DNA of 64,000 nt, taken from contig NZNS01000003.1 of assembly GCA_002694985.1 (NCBI GenBank), positions 1 through 64,000 of the forward strand, given 5' to 3'. A model generated the notes under the pieces. That model was given only the letters and a program-made list of their open reading frames with translations. It ran no database searches and had not been told where the DNA came from. A program made the translations under genes and the position numbers. This document shows positions 27,341 to 37,230 of the stretch, piece after piece (position 1 is the stretch's first letter; every line of letters begins with the position of its first letter). Source of the DNA: Parvibaculum sp. GTDB taxonomy: Bacteria > Pseudomonadota > Alphaproteobacteria > Parvibaculales > Parvibaculaceae.

Positions 27341-28783
27341 TCACTTCAACCCGCGGATCACCTGTATGTCGAGCTCGCGGATCTTCTTGCGCAACGTATT
27401 GCGGTTAATGCCGAGCAGGTGCGCTGCCTTGATCTGGTTTCCGCGCGTGGCGGCCAGACTCATGCTGAAAAGCGGCCTCTCGACCTCTTTCAACAGGCGT
27501 TCGTAAAGTCCCGGCGGCGGCAGGTCGTCGCCGTGAGACGAAAAGATACGGCTGAGCGTCCGCTCGACCGAGGACGCGAGCGGCTCGTCGGCAGCGGCCG
27601 GTGTGGCGGGCTTGCCGAAATCGGGCTCGGCAAGTTCCGTTTCGAGGATGTGGGAGCCGATCGTCTCCTCCGTGTAGAGGGCGGCCAGCCGGCGCACGAG
27701 GTTTTCGAGTTCGCGGACGTTGCCCGGCCAGCGATAGCGCTTCAGCAGTTCCATGCCTTCGGAGTCGATGGTCTTTGGCGGCAGGCCTTCGTCTTCCGCC
27801 TGGCCGAGGAAGTGGCGGATGAGATCTGGAATATCTTCCGTACGTTCACGAAGCGGCGGCAGGCGGATCGGCACTACGTTCAGTCGAAAGAACAGGTCTT
27901 CACGGAAGAGGCCCTGATTGATGAGTTGGCGAAGATCGCGGTTCGTGGCCGCAACGATGCGTACATCCGTCTTGATCGGCGTGCGCCCGCCAACCGTGGT
28001 GTATTCGCCCTGCTGCAAGACGCGCAGAAGGCGCGTCTGCGCCTCCATCGGCATATCGCCAATTTCGTCGAGGAAGAGCGTTCCGCCTTCCGCCTGTTCG
28101 AAGCGACCCGTGGCGCGCTGGCTTGCGCCGGTAAAGGCTCCTCGCTCATGGCCAAAGAGTTCGCTCTCGATAAGTTCTCGCGGGATGGCGGCCATGTTGA
28201 CGGCAACGAAAGGCCCGTTGCGCCTGCGACCATAATCATGAAGCGCACGGGCGACGAGTTCCTTGCCCGTGCCGGACTCGCCCGAGATCATCACTGTCAG
28301 ATCCGTCTGCATGAGACGGGCAAGAACACGGTAGATGTCCTGCATGGCGGGAGAGCGGCCGATCAGCGGAATCTTTTCGCCTTCTTCGGGCTGTTGCCGC
28401 GCAATGCCGGGTTCTCGCGGCGCCGCCATGGCGCGGTCGACGACACGGATCAGTTCGTTGAGGTCGAAAGGCTTTGGCAGATATTCATAAGCACCGCGCT
28501 CCGCCGCCGTGATCGCAGTCTTCAATGTGTTCTGCGCGCTCATGACCACGATGGGCAGCTCGGGCCGCGCCCGCTTGATACGGGGAATAAGGTCGAAGGC
28601 GTTTTCGTCCGGCATCACCACGTCCGTGATGATAAGGTCTCCCTCGCCCTGGCTCACCCAGCGCCAGAGTGTCGCCGCGTTGCCGGTCGAGCGAACTTCA
28701 TAGCCGACCCGTCCAAGTGCCTGATTGAGCACGGTCCGGATCGCCGCATCGTCATCCGCAAGAAGAATTGTGCCGCTTGGCAT
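27341..28783 (-). CDS. ntrC: Nitrogen regulation response regulator NtrC
   Basis: Sigma-54-dependent activator of nitrogen-limitation genes (glnA, glnB/K, amtB and similar). 480 residues: receiver with phospho-Asp in [10 protein letters not shown] near residue 54, AAA+ domain with Walker [17 protein letters not shown] and the sigma-54 contact loop ERGAFTGAS fully intact, [12 protein letters not shown], and the Fis helix-turn-helix [20 protein letters not shown] at the end. It follows ntrB by 14 bases in the same transcript. The intact GAFTGA contrasts with the sister protein NtrX, so only NtrC should open sigma-54 promoters here. Confidence 0.97.
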   Translation of the reverse strand: MPSGTILLADDDAAIRTVLNQALGRVGYEVRSTGNAATLWRWVSQGEGDLIITDVVMPDENAFDLIPRIKRARPELPIVVMSAQNTLKTAITAAERGAYEYLPKPFDLNELIRVVDRAMAAPREPGIARQQPEEGEKIPLIGRSPAMQDIYRVLARLMQTDLTVMISGESGTGKELVARALHDYGRRRNGPFVAVNMAAIPRELIESELFGHERGAFTGASQRATGRFEQAEGGTLFLDEIGDMPMEAQTRLLRVLQQGEYTTVGGRTPIKTDVRIVAATNRDLRQLINQGLFREDLFFRLNVVPIRLPPLRERTEDIPDLIRHFLGQAEDEGLPPKTIDSEGMELLKRYRWPGNVRELENLVRRLAALYTEETIGSHILETELAEPDFGKPATPAAADEPLASSVERTLSRIFSSHGDDLPPPGLYERLLKEVERPLFSMSLAATRGNQIKAAHLLGINRNTLRKKIRELDIQVIRGLK

Positions 28784-28797
28784 GGTGGCCGCTCCTG

Positions 28798-29925
28798 TCA
28801 GTGCGCTGTTTCATCATGGGTCACGGTCGCGCCCGTATGCATGGGCAGCAATACGCGGAATATTGTTTTTCTCTGCAGGCTTTCGCATTCGATAATGCCG
28901 CCATGATCGCCGATGATCTTTGCGACGAGCGCGAGGCCAAGGCCGGTGCCGGAGGATTTTGTCGTCACGAACGGGTCAAAAAGGTGTTCCATCAGATCGT
29001 CGGATACGCCGGAGCCGTCATCAATCACGCAAATTTCGAGCGGCAGGCTGACGCGGTCACGACTGCCGGGCATGGCAAGGCGGACGCCGGGCCGGTAAGC
29101 GGTGGTCAAGACGATTTCCCCATCAGAGCCGCCGATGGCTTCTGCCGCGTTCTTCACGAGATTGAGGAAGACCTGTATGAGCTGGTCCTTGTCGCCAAGC
29201 ACCGGCGGTAGCGAAGGATCGTATTCTTCATGGATGCGGATGCTCCGTGCAAAGCCCGTCGCGGCCAGCTGTTTCACATGGCCGAGGACAAGATGAATAT
29301 TTACCGGCTCACGCGGAACGGGGCGCTCATCGGAGAAGACTTCCATGCGGTCGACGAGTTTGCAGATACGGTCCGTCTCCTCGCAGATGAGGCGCGTCAG
29401 CGTCTTGTCTTCGGGAGTGCCCGAAATTTCAAGGAGCTGAGCCGCACCGCGAATGCCGGAAAGCGGGTTCTTGATCTCATGCGCGAGGATTCCCGCCATG
29501 CCGGTGACCGAGCGGGCGGCACCGCGATGGGTCAATTGCCGGTCCATCTTCTGCGCCATGGTACGGACCTGCAGAAGGAGCAACACGTGGCCCGGATATT
29601 CGGTGAGCGGTGTCACCTGGATATCGACCTGGCGGTCGCCGATGCGCGGCGTACTGATTTCGACGCCGTATTCATTCACCGAAACGCCGCGCTCGAAGAC
29701 CTGATCGATCAGCGCAAGAACCGGGCTGCCGAAAGCGACGATCTCGCTCAATGGATGGCCCAGCACCATGGAGGAACTGGCGGCGAAGAACTCCTCGGCG
29801 CTGTCGTTCACATATTCGATACGCATTTCACGATCCACGAGAAGGACCGGGTGCGGCATCGATTTCAGGATCACATTCGCTTCCGGCGGACCGCCGGGGC
29901 CAAAGGCGCGAACCACTTGCGACAT
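28798..29925 (-). CDS. ntrB: Nitrogen sensor histidine kinase/phosphatase NtrB (GlnL)
   Basis: Soluble kinase that phosphorylates NtrC when nitrogen is short and, with PII protein, dephosphorylates it when nitrogen is plentiful. The ATG at 29925 (MSQVVRAFG) shares one base with the dusB stop and gives 375 residues; the 57 codons open upstream lie inside dusB. A PAS domain ([20 protein letters not shown]) is followed by the phospho-His in [20 protein letters not shown] and a HATPase with [11 protein letters not shown] and [11 protein letters not shown]. No membrane segment is present. The dusB-ntrB-ntrC order is the common proteobacterial arrangement. Confidence 0.96.
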   Translation of the reverse strand: MSQVVRAFGPGGPPEANVILKSMPHPVLLVDREMRIEYVNDSAEEFFAASSSMVLGHPLSEIVAFGSPVLALIDQVFERGVSVNEYGVEISTPRIGDRQVDIQVTPLTEYPGHVLLLLQVRTMAQKMDRQLTHRGAARSVTGMAGILAHEIKNPLSGIRGAAQLLEISGTPEDKTLTRLICEETDRICKLVDRMEVFSDERPVPREPVNIHLVLGHVKQLAATGFARSIRIHEEYDPSLPPVLGDKDQLIQVFLNLVKNAAEAIGGSDGEIVLTTAYRPGVRLAMPGSRDRVSLPLEICVIDDGSGVSDDLMEHLFDPFVTTKSSGTGLGLALVAKIIGDHGGIIECESLQRKTIFRVLLPMHTGATVTHDETAH

Positions 29926-30992
29926 CAAGCCGCCTCCTTGTTCATTGATGGGGGTGCGGGATCGGCCTCTCCCGCCTGTTCGTAAAACGAGCCGATGGCC
30001 GCGAGCACGTCCTGCGGATCGCTCATGCGCACCACGGCGCGCTTCGTCGCCATTGCTTCTTCCGGAAAACGCCGCGAGGCTTCCTCGAGATACCAAACAA
30101 GGTGCTTGCGGGCGACGCGCACACCGAGGGGCTCGCCATAATGTTCGATCATGTCGCGATAGTGAGAGGCGGCGATCTCACCCTGCGCTTTCCATGAGGG
30201 GGCAGCCAGCTTCTCGCCTGTCGCAAGAAAATGCGCGACCTGGGCAAGGAACCAGGGGCGCCCCTGCGCTCCCCGGCCGATCATCACGCCGTCCGCGCCG
30301 GAGGCTTCGAGGATCGATTTCGCATCTTCCTCGCTCATCACATCGCCATTCGCGATGACGGGAATGGACACCGCTTTTTTTACTTCGGCGATGAAGTCCC
30401 AGTCCGCCCTGCCCTTGTAGAACTGGCAGCGGGTGCGTCCATGCACCGTAACCATCTTTACACCTGCGGCTTCCGCCCGCTGGGCAAGCTCGGGCGCATT
30501 GCGTTTCGTCTCGTCCCAGCCCGTGCGCATTTTCAGCGTTACCGGCACACCGGTCGCGCCGACGGTTGCGTGGATCAGGCTTTCGGCATGGTCGAGATCG
30601 CGCATGAGGGCCGAACCCGAGAGGCCGGACGTGACCTGCTTTGCCGGGCAGCCCATGTTGATATCGATGATATTCGCGCCCGCCGCCTCAGCTACCCGCG
30701 CTCCTTCCGCCATCCAGTGCGCCTCACGGCCAGCCAGCTGGATGGAGAGCGGCTCGAATTCACCCGCCCCCGCCGCCCGGCGGACGACATCCGGCCGGGC
30801 ACGGACAAGCTCGTCGCTCGCCACCATTTCCGATACAACAAGGCCAGCACCAAGGCTTTGGGTAACCCGGCGAAACGGCAGATCCGTTATCCCGGCCATA
30901 GGCGCCAGAAGAACAGGATTTTGAAGTGTGTATGGGCCGATAGAGATGGTCAAACTTTGGGCACTCAATGAAACTGCATAAATTTTGTCCAA
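29925..30992 (-). CDS. dusB: tRNA-dihydrouridine synthase, DusB/NifR3 family
   Basis: FMN enzyme that reduces specific uridines of tRNA to dihydrouridine. About 355 residues. Motifs: [15 protein letters not shown] near residue 30, active-site Cys in [10 protein letters not shown] near residue 114, [17 protein letters not shown] and VIANGDV with GRGAQGRPW. The extreme N-terminus ([13 protein letters not shown]) may be over-long; a start nearer SIGPYTL is possible. In alphaproteobacteria this gene (nifR3) is classically co-transcribed with ntrBC, as here with one base shared with ntrB. It is the first gene of the leftward block and diverges from ispDF across a 73-base gap. Confidence 0.94.
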   Translation of the reverse strand: MDKIYAVSLSAQSLTISIGPYTLQNPVLLAPMAGITDLPFRRVTQSLGAGLVVSEMVASDELVRARPDVVRRAAGAGEFEPLSIQLAGREAHWMAEGARVAEAAGANIIDINMGCPAKQVTSGLSGSALMRDLDHAESLIHATVGATGVPVTLKMRTGWDETKRNAPELAQRAEAAGVKMVTVHGRTRCQFYKGRADWDFIAEVKKAVSIPVIANGDVMSEEDAKSILEASGADGVMIGRGAQGRPWFLAQVAHFLATGEKLAAPSWKAQGEIAASHYRDMIEHYGEPLGVRVARKHLVWYLEEASRRFPEEAMATKRAVVRMSDPQDVLAAIGSFYEQAGEADPAPPSMNKEAA

Positions 30993-31065
30993 TTTAGCGG
31001 GTGCCTAAAGTTTCGGCAAGGCAAATTGCTTGCCTGGAGCCATACAGGGTACGAAACGAGCAGAT

Positions 31066-32229
31066 ATGCGAGAAAACCCAAGAGTTACCGCGCTGATTGT
31101 GGCTGCTGGCCGTGGCAGTCGCGCAGGCCCGGGCGCGCCAAAACAGTATCGCCAGCTTGCCGGCGAGCCTGTGCTGCGCCGGACACTCACCGCCTTCGCC
31201 ACTCACCCCGGCATTTCAAGCGTTCTGGCTGTTATCCACGAAGATGACCGTGACGCCTATGAGGACGCGGCGGCGGGCCTTCCAAAGCTCATGTCGCCCT
31301 GCCCCGGCGGAGCAACACGGCAGGCATCCGTGAAGGCCGGGCTGGAAGCATTGGCGGGCATGGCTCCCGAGTACGTCCTCATCCATGATGGTGCACGGCC
31401 GCTGGTGCCGGCCCGCCTGATCACCGACTGTATCGCGACGCTTGCAGACCATGTCGGCGCGCTCGCGGCCATTGCGCTGACAGACACGATCCGCCGGACC
31501 ACGGGAAAAGGCTGCGCGGGCGAAACGGTAGACCGGAGCGGGCTCTGGCGCGCGCAGACGCCGCAGGCTTTCCGTTTCAGCGCGATCCTCGACGCGCATC
31601 GCCGGGCATCCGGCAAGGATTATACGGACGATGTGGCGGTGGCTTGCGCCGCGGGCATCGAAGTGGCGATGGTCGAGGGCGACGAAGACAATATCAAGAT
31701 CACGAGCGCGGAGGATCTGAAGCGTGCGGAGCGGATACTGATGCGAGGGGGAGATACGAGAACGGGCACGGGCTTCGATGTGCATCGTTTCGGGCCGGGG
31801 GATCATGTATGGCTTTGCGGCGTTAAAGTCCCACATGAGTTTGGTCTCGTCGGTCATTCGGACGCCGATGCGGGCCTTCACGCGGTTACGGATGCTATCC
31901 TCGGCGCAATTGGCGCGGGCGACATAGGCCAGCATTTCCCGCCGAGCGATCCGAAATGGAAAGGTGCGTCATCAGATATTTTCCTGGCCCACGCTGCGAA
32001 ACTTGCAAAAGAGCAAGGCGCCGCAATATCCAATGTCGATCTCACGCTCATTTGCGAACGGCCGAAAATCGGCCCGCATGTCTCCGCGATGCGACAGCGC
32101 ATTGCAGACATTCTCGCGCTCGAACTGGCGCGTGTGAGCGTCAAGGCCACGACGACCGAAGGTCTCGGCTTCACGGGACGTGGCGAAGGCATCGCCGCGC
32201 AGGCGCTTGCGACACTCGTCTTGCGGTGA
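31066..32229 (+). CDS. ispDF: Bifunctional IspD/IspF isoprenoid enzyme
   Basis: Catalyses steps 3 and 5 of the MEP pathway: CTP plus MEP to CDP-ME, and CDP-ME 2-phosphate to the 2,4-cyclodiphosphate. The N-terminal half is IspD ([17 protein letters not shown] with APKQY, then DGARPLV). The C-terminal half, from about residue 230, is IspF ([19 protein letters not shown], metal-binding [15 protein letters not shown], and [13 protein letters not shown] at the end). The fusion is usual in alphaproteobacteria. I use the ATG at 31066 (387 residues), where IspD similarity starts; an in-frame ATG lies 12 codons upstream. It is followed by pgpA four bases later. Confidence 0.95.
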   Translation: MRENPRVTALIVAAGRGSRAGPGAPKQYRQLAGEPVLRRTLTAFATHPGISSVLAVIHEDDRDAYEDAAAGLPKLMSPCPGGATRQASVKAGLEALAGMAPEYVLIHDGARPLVPARLITDCIATLADHVGALAAIALTDTIRRTTGKGCAGETVDRSGLWRAQTPQAFRFSAILDAHRRASGKDYTDDVAVACAAGIEVAMVEGDEDNIKITSAEDLKRAERILMRGGDTRTGTGFDVHRFGPGDHVWLCGVKVPHEFGLVGHSDADAGLHAVTDAILGAIGAGDIGQHFPPSDPKWKGASSDIFLAHAAKLAKEQGAAISNVDLTLICERPKIGPHVSAMRQRIADILALELARVSVKATTTEGLGFTGRGEGIAAQALATLVLR

Positions 32230-32233
32230 CCGC

Positions 32234-32734
32234 ATGAGCCGTTTGACCGCACTCCCCCCTTCGCTTCCCTTCCGCCACCCGGCGGCATTTATCGCGACCT
32301 GGTTCGGCAGTGGCCTCATCCGTCCGGCGCCGGGAACGTGGGGTACTCTCTTCACATTTCCTTTTGCGCTTGCAATCGGCTGGGCGGGAGGCGCATGGGC
32401 GCTGCTTGCCTGCTCGTTCCTCACCTTCGCAGGCGGCATCTGGGCGGCGGGATATTTCTGCCGGGCGGCAGAGAAAGACGACGCGCCGGAAGTCGTGATC
32501 GATGAGGTCTCGGCGGTGCTGCTCGTTCTCGCTGCATTGCCGATGACGCCTGTCGGCTGGGTCTCGGCATTCTTCCTCTTCCGCTTTTTCGACATTCTCA
32601 AACCCTGGCCGATCAGCGCGATCGAACGGCGTTTCAAGGGCGGCTTCGGTGTAATGATCGACGACATGATTGCGGCGCTTTTTGCAATCTTCTCCTTCCT
32701 TCTGCTCGACCTTATCTGGATGGTTCTGACATGA
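32234..32734 (+). CDS. pgpA: Phosphatidylglycerophosphatase A
   Basis: Inner-membrane phosphatase that removes the phosphate from phosphatidylglycerol phosphate to make phosphatidylglycerol. 166 residues from the ATG at 32234. Motifs: FGSGLIRPAPGTWGTLF near residue 25, VVIDEVSAVLL with its acidic residues near residue 85, and FRFFDILKPWPI. Three or four transmembrane segments include FPFALAIGWAGGAWALLAC. Its stop overlaps the following pncC gene by four bases, so the ispDF-pgpA-pncC run is very likely one operon. Confidence 0.93.
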   Translation: MSRLTALPPSLPFRHPAAFIATWFGSGLIRPAPGTWGTLFTFPFALAIGWAGGAWALLACSFLTFAGGIWAAGYFCRAAEKDDAPEVVIDEVSAVLLVLAALPMTPVGWVSAFFLFRFFDILKPWPISAIERRFKGGFGVMIDDMIAALFAIFSFLLLDLIWMVLT

Positions 32735-33225
32735 GCATCTTCCCCCGCCGCCTCATCCATCTTGCCGAACTCACGCTTGCAGACGCGCGCGAAGCGAACC
32801 TCAAGATCGTAACCGCCGAAAGCTGCACGGGCGGGCTTATTGCCGGCTTGCTCACGGAGATTGCTGGATCGTCGGATATCGTGGAGCGCGGCTTCGTCGT
32901 TTACTCGAATGAAGCGAAGCGCGACATGCTCGATGTGCCGGGTGATCTCATTGCCGATTTTGGCGCGGTGTCGGAGCCCGTTGCGCGCGCGATGGCAGAG
33001 GGTGCATTGAAGCATTCACGCGGACACATCTCCGTTTCCGTGACGGGGATTGCCGGCCCCGGCGGCGGCACACCGATGAAGCCGGTCGGCCTCGTTCACT
33101 TCGGCGCGGCGCGGCAGGGACGCAGCATCATCCACGAGATGCAACTTTTCGGCGACATAGGGCGTGAAGAAGTCCGCATGAAGGCGATCGAGACGGCACT
33201 CAATCTCGTGCGGCGGATGATCTAG
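32731..33225 (+). CDS. pncC: Nicotinamide-nucleotide amidohydrolase (CinA C-terminal family)
   Basis: A 164-residue stand-alone CinA C-terminal domain that deamidates NMN to nicotinate mononucleotide in the pyridine nucleotide cycle. The signature TAESCTGGLIAGLLTEIAGS (about residues 29-48) contains the catalytic Ser. The SVTGIAGPGGGTPMKPVGLV block near residue 96 is typical. The N-terminal competence/damage domain found in long CinA is absent, as in many proteobacterial PncC proteins. It overlaps pgpA by four bases and ends two bases before the stop of the convergent Coq10-like gene. Confidence 0.92.
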   Translation: MSIFPRRLIHLAELTLADAREANLKIVTAESCTGGLIAGLLTEIAGSSDIVERGFVVYSNEAKRDMLDVPGDLIADFGAVSEPVARAMAEGALKHSRGHISVSVTGIAGPGGGTPMKPVGLVHFGAARQGRSIIHEMQLFGDIGREEVRMKAIETALNLVRRMI

Positions 33226-33226
33226 G

Positions 33227-33727
33227 CTATTTGGAAGAAGGGACGGGGCTGCCAGTTTCAAAAGACGGCTCGGCCCGCTTGCCGCCATAGAGCTCGTCCG
33301 CGCGATCGATGAAAGCCTGCATCATCTTCGCGAATGCCTTGGAGAACACCGCGCCGATCATCTTTTGCAGCGTGGCGCTTCTGAATTCGAAATCGATGAA
33401 GAAATGGATGCGGCAGCCGCCATCCGGCAGCGGTTCGAATTGCCATTTGTTGTGCAAATAGCTGAACGGGCCCTGCACATAGCCGACATCGATAAGACGA
33501 GATTCCTTGTCGAGCGTCACGCGGCTGGTGAACTGCTCACGGAAAACCTTGTAGGACACGATGAGGTCGGCCAGCAGAACTTCCTTGCCGCTCTCGATTT
33601 CGCGGCGGCGGATACGCGCACCGGTGCACCAGGGCAGGAATTCAGGATAACGGTCGATAGCGGCCACAAGTGCAAACATATCTTCCGCCGAATAAGGGAC
33701 GTCGCGGGTTTTCTCATGCGCCGGCAT
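33227..33727 (-). CDS. Coq10/START-domain ubiquinone-binding protein (RatA-like family)
   Basis: A 166-residue polyketide-cyclase/START-fold protein (ATG at 33727, MPAHEKTRDVPYSAEDMFAL). Conserved family segments include VAAIDRYPEFLPWCTGARI, SYKVFREQFTSRV and the GPFSYLHNKWQFEPL block. Homologues include mitochondrial Coq10, which binds ubiquinone and supports its synthesis and delivery, and E. coli RatA, reported to bind 50S subunits. In alphaproteobacteria the Coq10 role is more likely. The gene follows lipA by seven bases on the same strand, a conserved pairing. It converges with pncC. Confidence 0.85.
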   Translation of the reverse strand: MPAHEKTRDVPYSAEDMFALVAAIDRYPEFLPWCTGARIRRREIESGKEVLLADLIVSYKVFREQFTSRVTLDKESRLIDVGYVQGPFSYLHNKWQFEPLPDGGCRIHFFIDFEFRSATLQKMIGAVFSKAFAKMMQAFIDRADELYGGKRAEPSFETGSPVPSSK

Positions 33728-33734
33728 GGCTGTT

Positions 33735-34700
33735 TCAGCCCCTTGCGACAGCCGCGTTGCGCGCATCGCGGAGGCGCGCGAAGTCCTCATCTGCGTGATA
33801 AGAAGAGCGTGTCAGCGGGCTCGACGAGACAAGGAGAAAGCCCTTGGTGCGCGCGATGCGCTCATAGGACTTGAACTCTTCCGGTGTCACGAAGCGAGCA
33901 ATGGCTGCGTGCTTACGCGTCGGCTGCAGATATTGGCCGATGGTCAGGAAGTCGATGGAAGCCGAGCGCATATCGTCCATGACCTGGAGCACTTCCTCGC
34001 GCTCTTCGCCGAGGCCAACCATGATACCCGACTTGGTGAAGATCGTCGGGTCAAGCTCCTTCACACGCTGGAGCAGGCGCAGCGAATGGAAATAGCGCGC
34101 GCCGGGGCGAATGCTCAGATAGAGCCGGGGCACGGTTTCGAGATTGTGATTGAAGACATCCGGTCGGGCGGCCACGACCTTTTCCAGCGCGCCTTCCTTG
34201 CGCAGGAAGTCCGGCGTCAGGATTTCGATGGTCGTTCCGGGCGAGCGGCGGCGGATCGCCTCGATCACTTCGACGAAATGCTGCGCGCCGCCATCCGCGA
34301 GATCGTCGCGGTCCACCGACGTAATCACGACATGGCGGAGGCCAAGCTTGGCAACGGCATTCGCAACATTCTCCGGTTCGTCCGCATCGAGCGGTGCAGG
34401 AAGTCCCGTCTTCACGTTGCAGAACGAACAGGCCCGCGTACAGGTGTCGCCCATGATCATCATGGTCGCGTGCTTCTTCGTCCAGCATTCGCCGATATTC
34501 GGGCAGCCCGCTTCCTCGCAGACGGTCACGAGATTGTTCTCGCGAACGATCTGCTTCGTCTCCGCATAAACCGCAGAACCCGGCGCCTTGACGCGGATCC
34601 ATTCGGGTTTGCGCAGAACGGGTGTGTCCGGGCGCTTTGCCTTTTCGGGGTGCCGGGGCTTAACCGCGCCCGGCTGCAGCGTATCTACGATCGTAACCAT
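33735..34700 (-). CDS. lipA: Lipoyl synthase
   Basis: Radical-SAM enzyme that inserts two sulfurs into octanoyl groups on PDH, 2-oxoglutarate dehydrogenase and glycine-cleavage H proteins. 321 residues from the ATG at 34700 ([11 protein letters not shown]). Both iron-sulfur sites are present: the auxiliary cluster motif [12 protein letters not shown] (C-x4-C-x5-C) near residue 70 and the radical-SAM C-x3-C-x2-C in CTRACSFC near residue 100. The C-terminal RSSY motif is near the end (TRSSYHADE). Its lipoylated targets, PdhB and PdhC, are encoded about 3 kb away. It is followed by the Coq10-like gene. Confidence 0.97.
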   Translation of the reverse strand: MVTIVDTLQPGAVKPRHPEKAKRPDTPVLRKPEWIRVKAPGSAVYAETKQIVRENNLVTVCEEAGCPNIGECWTKKHATMMIMGDTCTRACSFCNVKTGLPAPLDADEPENVANAVAKLGLRHVVITSVDRDDLADGGAQHFVEVIEAIRRRSPGTTIEILTPDFLRKEGALEKVVAARPDVFNHNLETVPRLYLSIRPGARYFHSLRLLQRVKELDPTIFTKSGIMVGLGEEREEVLQVMDDMRSASIDFLTIGQYLQPTRKHAAIARFVTPEEFKSYERIARTKGFLLVSSSPLTRSSYHADEDFARLRDARNAAVARG

Positions 34701-34883
34701 GAAACTCGGTACCGTTTGCCGACAGGACATGGATAGCCGCTCGGCACGATTCAAGCAAATCCAGCTTGTTCTTGCGGCTCCAGGGGCAGCTTACGGCTCA
34801 TTCCTCAAATATCAGTTGAACCCGGGCCGCACAAACTGGCTTTCCGGGACTGGCTTCCAAAGCTTCCCCCTCCCGTTTGGACG

Positions 34884-35621
34884 TCAGGCGCCGCCGTTTG
34901 CCCGCGCCGTTCGTCTTTTCCTCGCCCAGAGGTTCAGCATTTCCACGCCCATCGAGAAGGCAACCGCAAAGTAGAGGTAAGCCTTGGGGATGTGGAAGTG
35001 CAATCCATCAGCGACAAGCGCAATGCCAATCAGGATCAGGAAACTGAGGGCAAGCATCTTCACCGTGGGATGCTGCTCCACAAAGCCGCTTACCGGCTCG
35101 GCAGCAAAAATCATGACGATGACGGCAGCGATGACGGCGGTAGCCATGATCGGAAAATGATCGGACATGCCGACAGCGGTCATCACCGTATCGAAAGAGA
35201 AAACAATATCGATGATGGCAATTTGCAGCACGACGCTCATGAGGCCGGCTGCGACGGCCTCCTTGCCGTTTTTGCTGTTCTCCTCCCCCTCAACTGCGTG
35301 GTGGATTTCCACCGTCGCCTTCGCCATGAGGAAAAGACCACCGGCGAGCAGCAAGAGGTCGCGCCAGGAGATCTCGTAATCGCCGAAGTCCAGAACCGGA
35401 CTTGTCAGCGTAACGATCCATGCAGCCGATGCGAGAAGGGCAAGCCGCGTGACGACCGCGGCTCCGAGCCCGAGGCGGCGGCCGAGCTTTTGCTGATGCA
35501 CCGGCAAACGGGAAGCAAGGATCGAAAGGAAGATGAGATTGTCGACACCGAGAACGATCTCGAGGATCGTCAGCGTTGCGAGACTCGCCCAGTTTTCAGG
35601 CTGCAGGAAAATTTCGAACAT
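34884..35621 (-). CDS. TerC/Alx-family integral membrane protein
   Basis: A 245-residue inner-membrane protein with about seven helices. The TerC signature EIVLGVDNLIFLSILASRLP (about residues 21-40) and the second conserved block IAIIDIVFSFDTVMTAVGMS (about residues 133-152) carry the acidic residues conserved in the family. Members (TerC, Alx, YkoY) are linked to tellurite resistance, pH response or manganese efflux; recent work on Alx and YkoY supports Mn2+ export. A histidine in ATVEIHHAVEGEE lies in a cytoplasmic loop. The gene stands alone, leftward, between the lipA region and the lpd end. The metal role is inferred from the family. Confidence 0.87.
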   Translation of the reverse strand: MFEIFLQPENWASLATLTILEIVLGVDNLIFLSILASRLPVHQQKLGRRLGLGAAVVTRLALLASAAWIVTLTSPVLDFGDYEISWRDLLLLAGGLFLMAKATVEIHHAVEGEENSKNGKEAVAAGLMSVVLQIAIIDIVFSFDTVMTAVGMSDHFPIMATAVIAAVIVMIFAAEPVSGFVEQHPTVKMLALSFLILIGIALVADGLHFHIPKAYLYFAVAFSMGVEMLNLWARKRRTARANGGA

Positions 35622-35832
35622 GATGGCCGGGAAGTTGCGACGCCGGGATAGCTTGATCGGTGCCTGTGACTAAAACTCTTTCATGTCATACATACCAGCC
35701 AAAACCTTCAAGTCTCCATTTTCGTTCCGCAAAGGCGAAAACTAAAGTCTCGAAAGGGGCGGGTTCGAGCCCGTATTCAGGCGCTACGGGAAAAAGCGCC
35801 CAGCGTGTCTCAAAGTTCGGCGGGGGGGGGAA

Positions 35833-37230
35833 TCAGGTATGTAGAACCCGTCCATATGCGTCGAGTACCGCCTCCCCCATCATCTCGGAGAGAGTGGGAT
35901 GCGGGAACACGGCCTGCATCAGCTCGGCTTCCGTGGTTTCCAGCGTCATGGCCACGCCGTAGCCCTGAATGAGTTCTGTAACCTCGGCGCCGATCATATG
36001 CGCGCCGAGAAGCTCGCCGGTCTTTGCGTCAAAAACGGTCTTCACGAAACCTTCCGTCTCACCCAGTGCAATGGCCTTGCCATTCGCCCGAAATGGGAAA
36101 CGGCCAACCTTGACCTCGTAGCCTGCCTCTTTCGCCTTTGCCTCTGTGAGGCCGACGCTTGCGATTTGCGGCGTCGAGTAGGTGCAACCCGGTATGAGAC
36201 GCGTATTTATGGGGTGAATGTTTTTCTCACCGGCAATCCGCTCAGCCGCTAGAATGCCTTCATGGCTCGCCTTGTGCGCAAGCCAGGGCGGGCCGGCCAG
36301 ATCGCCAATGGCGTAAATGCCTTTTACACCCGTCTCCATCCATTCGTTGACGACGACGTGGGTCTTCTCGACCTTCACGCCCGCCTTCTCAAGCCCGATA
36401 TTCTCGACATTGCCTACAATGCCGACGGCAGAAATGATCTTCTCGGCTTCGAGGGTTTCGTCCTTACCGCCGACGCTCACGCGCATGGTCGCGCCCTTGC
36501 CGGTCTTCTCGGTCTTGCCGATTTTGGCGCCCGTCAGCAGACGAATGCCGCGCTTCTTGAAGGCCTTTGCGGCTTCCTTCGAAATCTCCTCGTCTTCGAC
36601 CGGCAGGATACGGTCCTGCACCTCGACCACGGTCACTTCCGCACCGAACGCGCGATAGAAGCTCGCGAACTCAATGCCTATGGCGCCGGAGCCGACAACG
36701 ATCAGCGATTTTGGAATCGACTTCGGCACCATCGCCTGGCGATAGGTCCAGATGATCTCGCCATCGGGCTCCAGACCTTCGATCACACGCGCACGCGCAC
36801 CAGTGGCAAGGATGATATTCTTCGTTGTGATTTCGCTTGTCTTCCCGTCCTTCGCCTCCACCGCGACCTTGCCGTCTCCGGCCAGCTTGCCGCTGCCTTC
36901 GATGACATCGATCTTGTTCTTCTTCATGAGAAACTTGACGCCATTCGAGAGCTGCCCGGCGACATTGCGGCTGCGCGTCACCACAGCTTCCGCGTCGTAG
37001 CCGATCTTTTCAGCCTTGAGCCCGAACTCATCGAGGCGGTGCAGCGTTTCGTAAACTTCCGCCGAGCGAAGCAACGCCTTGGTCGGAATGCATCCCCAGT
37101 TAAGGCAGATGCCGCCCAGCGCATCCCGTTCCACAATGGCAGTCTTGAGACCGAGCTGCGATGCACGGATCGCGGCAACATAACCGCCGGGACCGGACCC
37201 GATAACAACGAGATCGTATTTGTCCGCCAT
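35833..37230 (-). CDS. lpdA: Dihydrolipoyl dehydrogenase (E3) of the PDH complex
   Basis: FAD flavoprotein that reoxidises dihydrolipoyl groups with NAD+. 465 residues. FAD motif VIGSGPGGYVAAIRA at the N-terminus, redox disulfide in GGICLNWGCIPTKALLRS near residue 45, NAD motif VVGSGAIGIEFASFY near residue 180, second FAD motif YAIGDLAGPPWLAHKA and the active-site His in VFPHPTLSEMMGEAV at the end. It shares one base with the pdhC stop (TGATG) and ends the pdhA-pdhB-pdhC-lpd operon. A run of nine C on the transcribed strand follows the stop. Specific pairing with PDH, rather than 2-oxoglutarate dehydrogenase, is inferred from the operon. Confidence 0.96.
   Translation of the reverse strand: MADKYDLVVIGSGPGGYVAAIRASQLGLKTAIVERDALGGICLNWGCIPTKALLRSAEVYETLHRLDEFGLKAEKIGYDAEAVVTRSRNVAGQLSNGVKFLMKKNKIDVIEGSGKLAGDGKVAVEAKDGKTSEITTKNIILATGARARVIEGLEPDGEIIWTYRQAMVPKSIPKSLIVVGSGAIGIEFASFYRAFGAEVTVVEVQDRILPVEDEEISKEAAKAFKKRGIRLLTGAKIGKTEKTGKGATMRVSVGGKDETLEAEKIISAVGIVGNVENIGLEKAGVKVEKTHVVVNEWMETGVKGIYAIGDLAGPPWLAHKASHEGILAAERIAGEKNIHPINTRLIPGCTYSTPQIASVGLTEAKAKEAGYEVKVGRFPFRANGKAIALGETEGFVKTVFDAKTGELLGAHMIGAEVTELIQGYGVAMTLETTEAELMQAVFPHPTLSEMMGEAVLDAYGRVLHT

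Noticed and set aside
35760..35773. CGGG-TTCGAG-CCCG, similar to a tRNA T-arm
   Set aside because: The loop has six rather than seven bases, and no acceptor, D or anticodon arm could be folded around it.
35822..35830. Run of nine G beside the lpd stop codon, as a possible phase-variation tract
   Set aside because: It lies just outside the lpd reading frame (after its stop on the minus strand) and not in a promoter, so slippage would not switch a gene that I can see.
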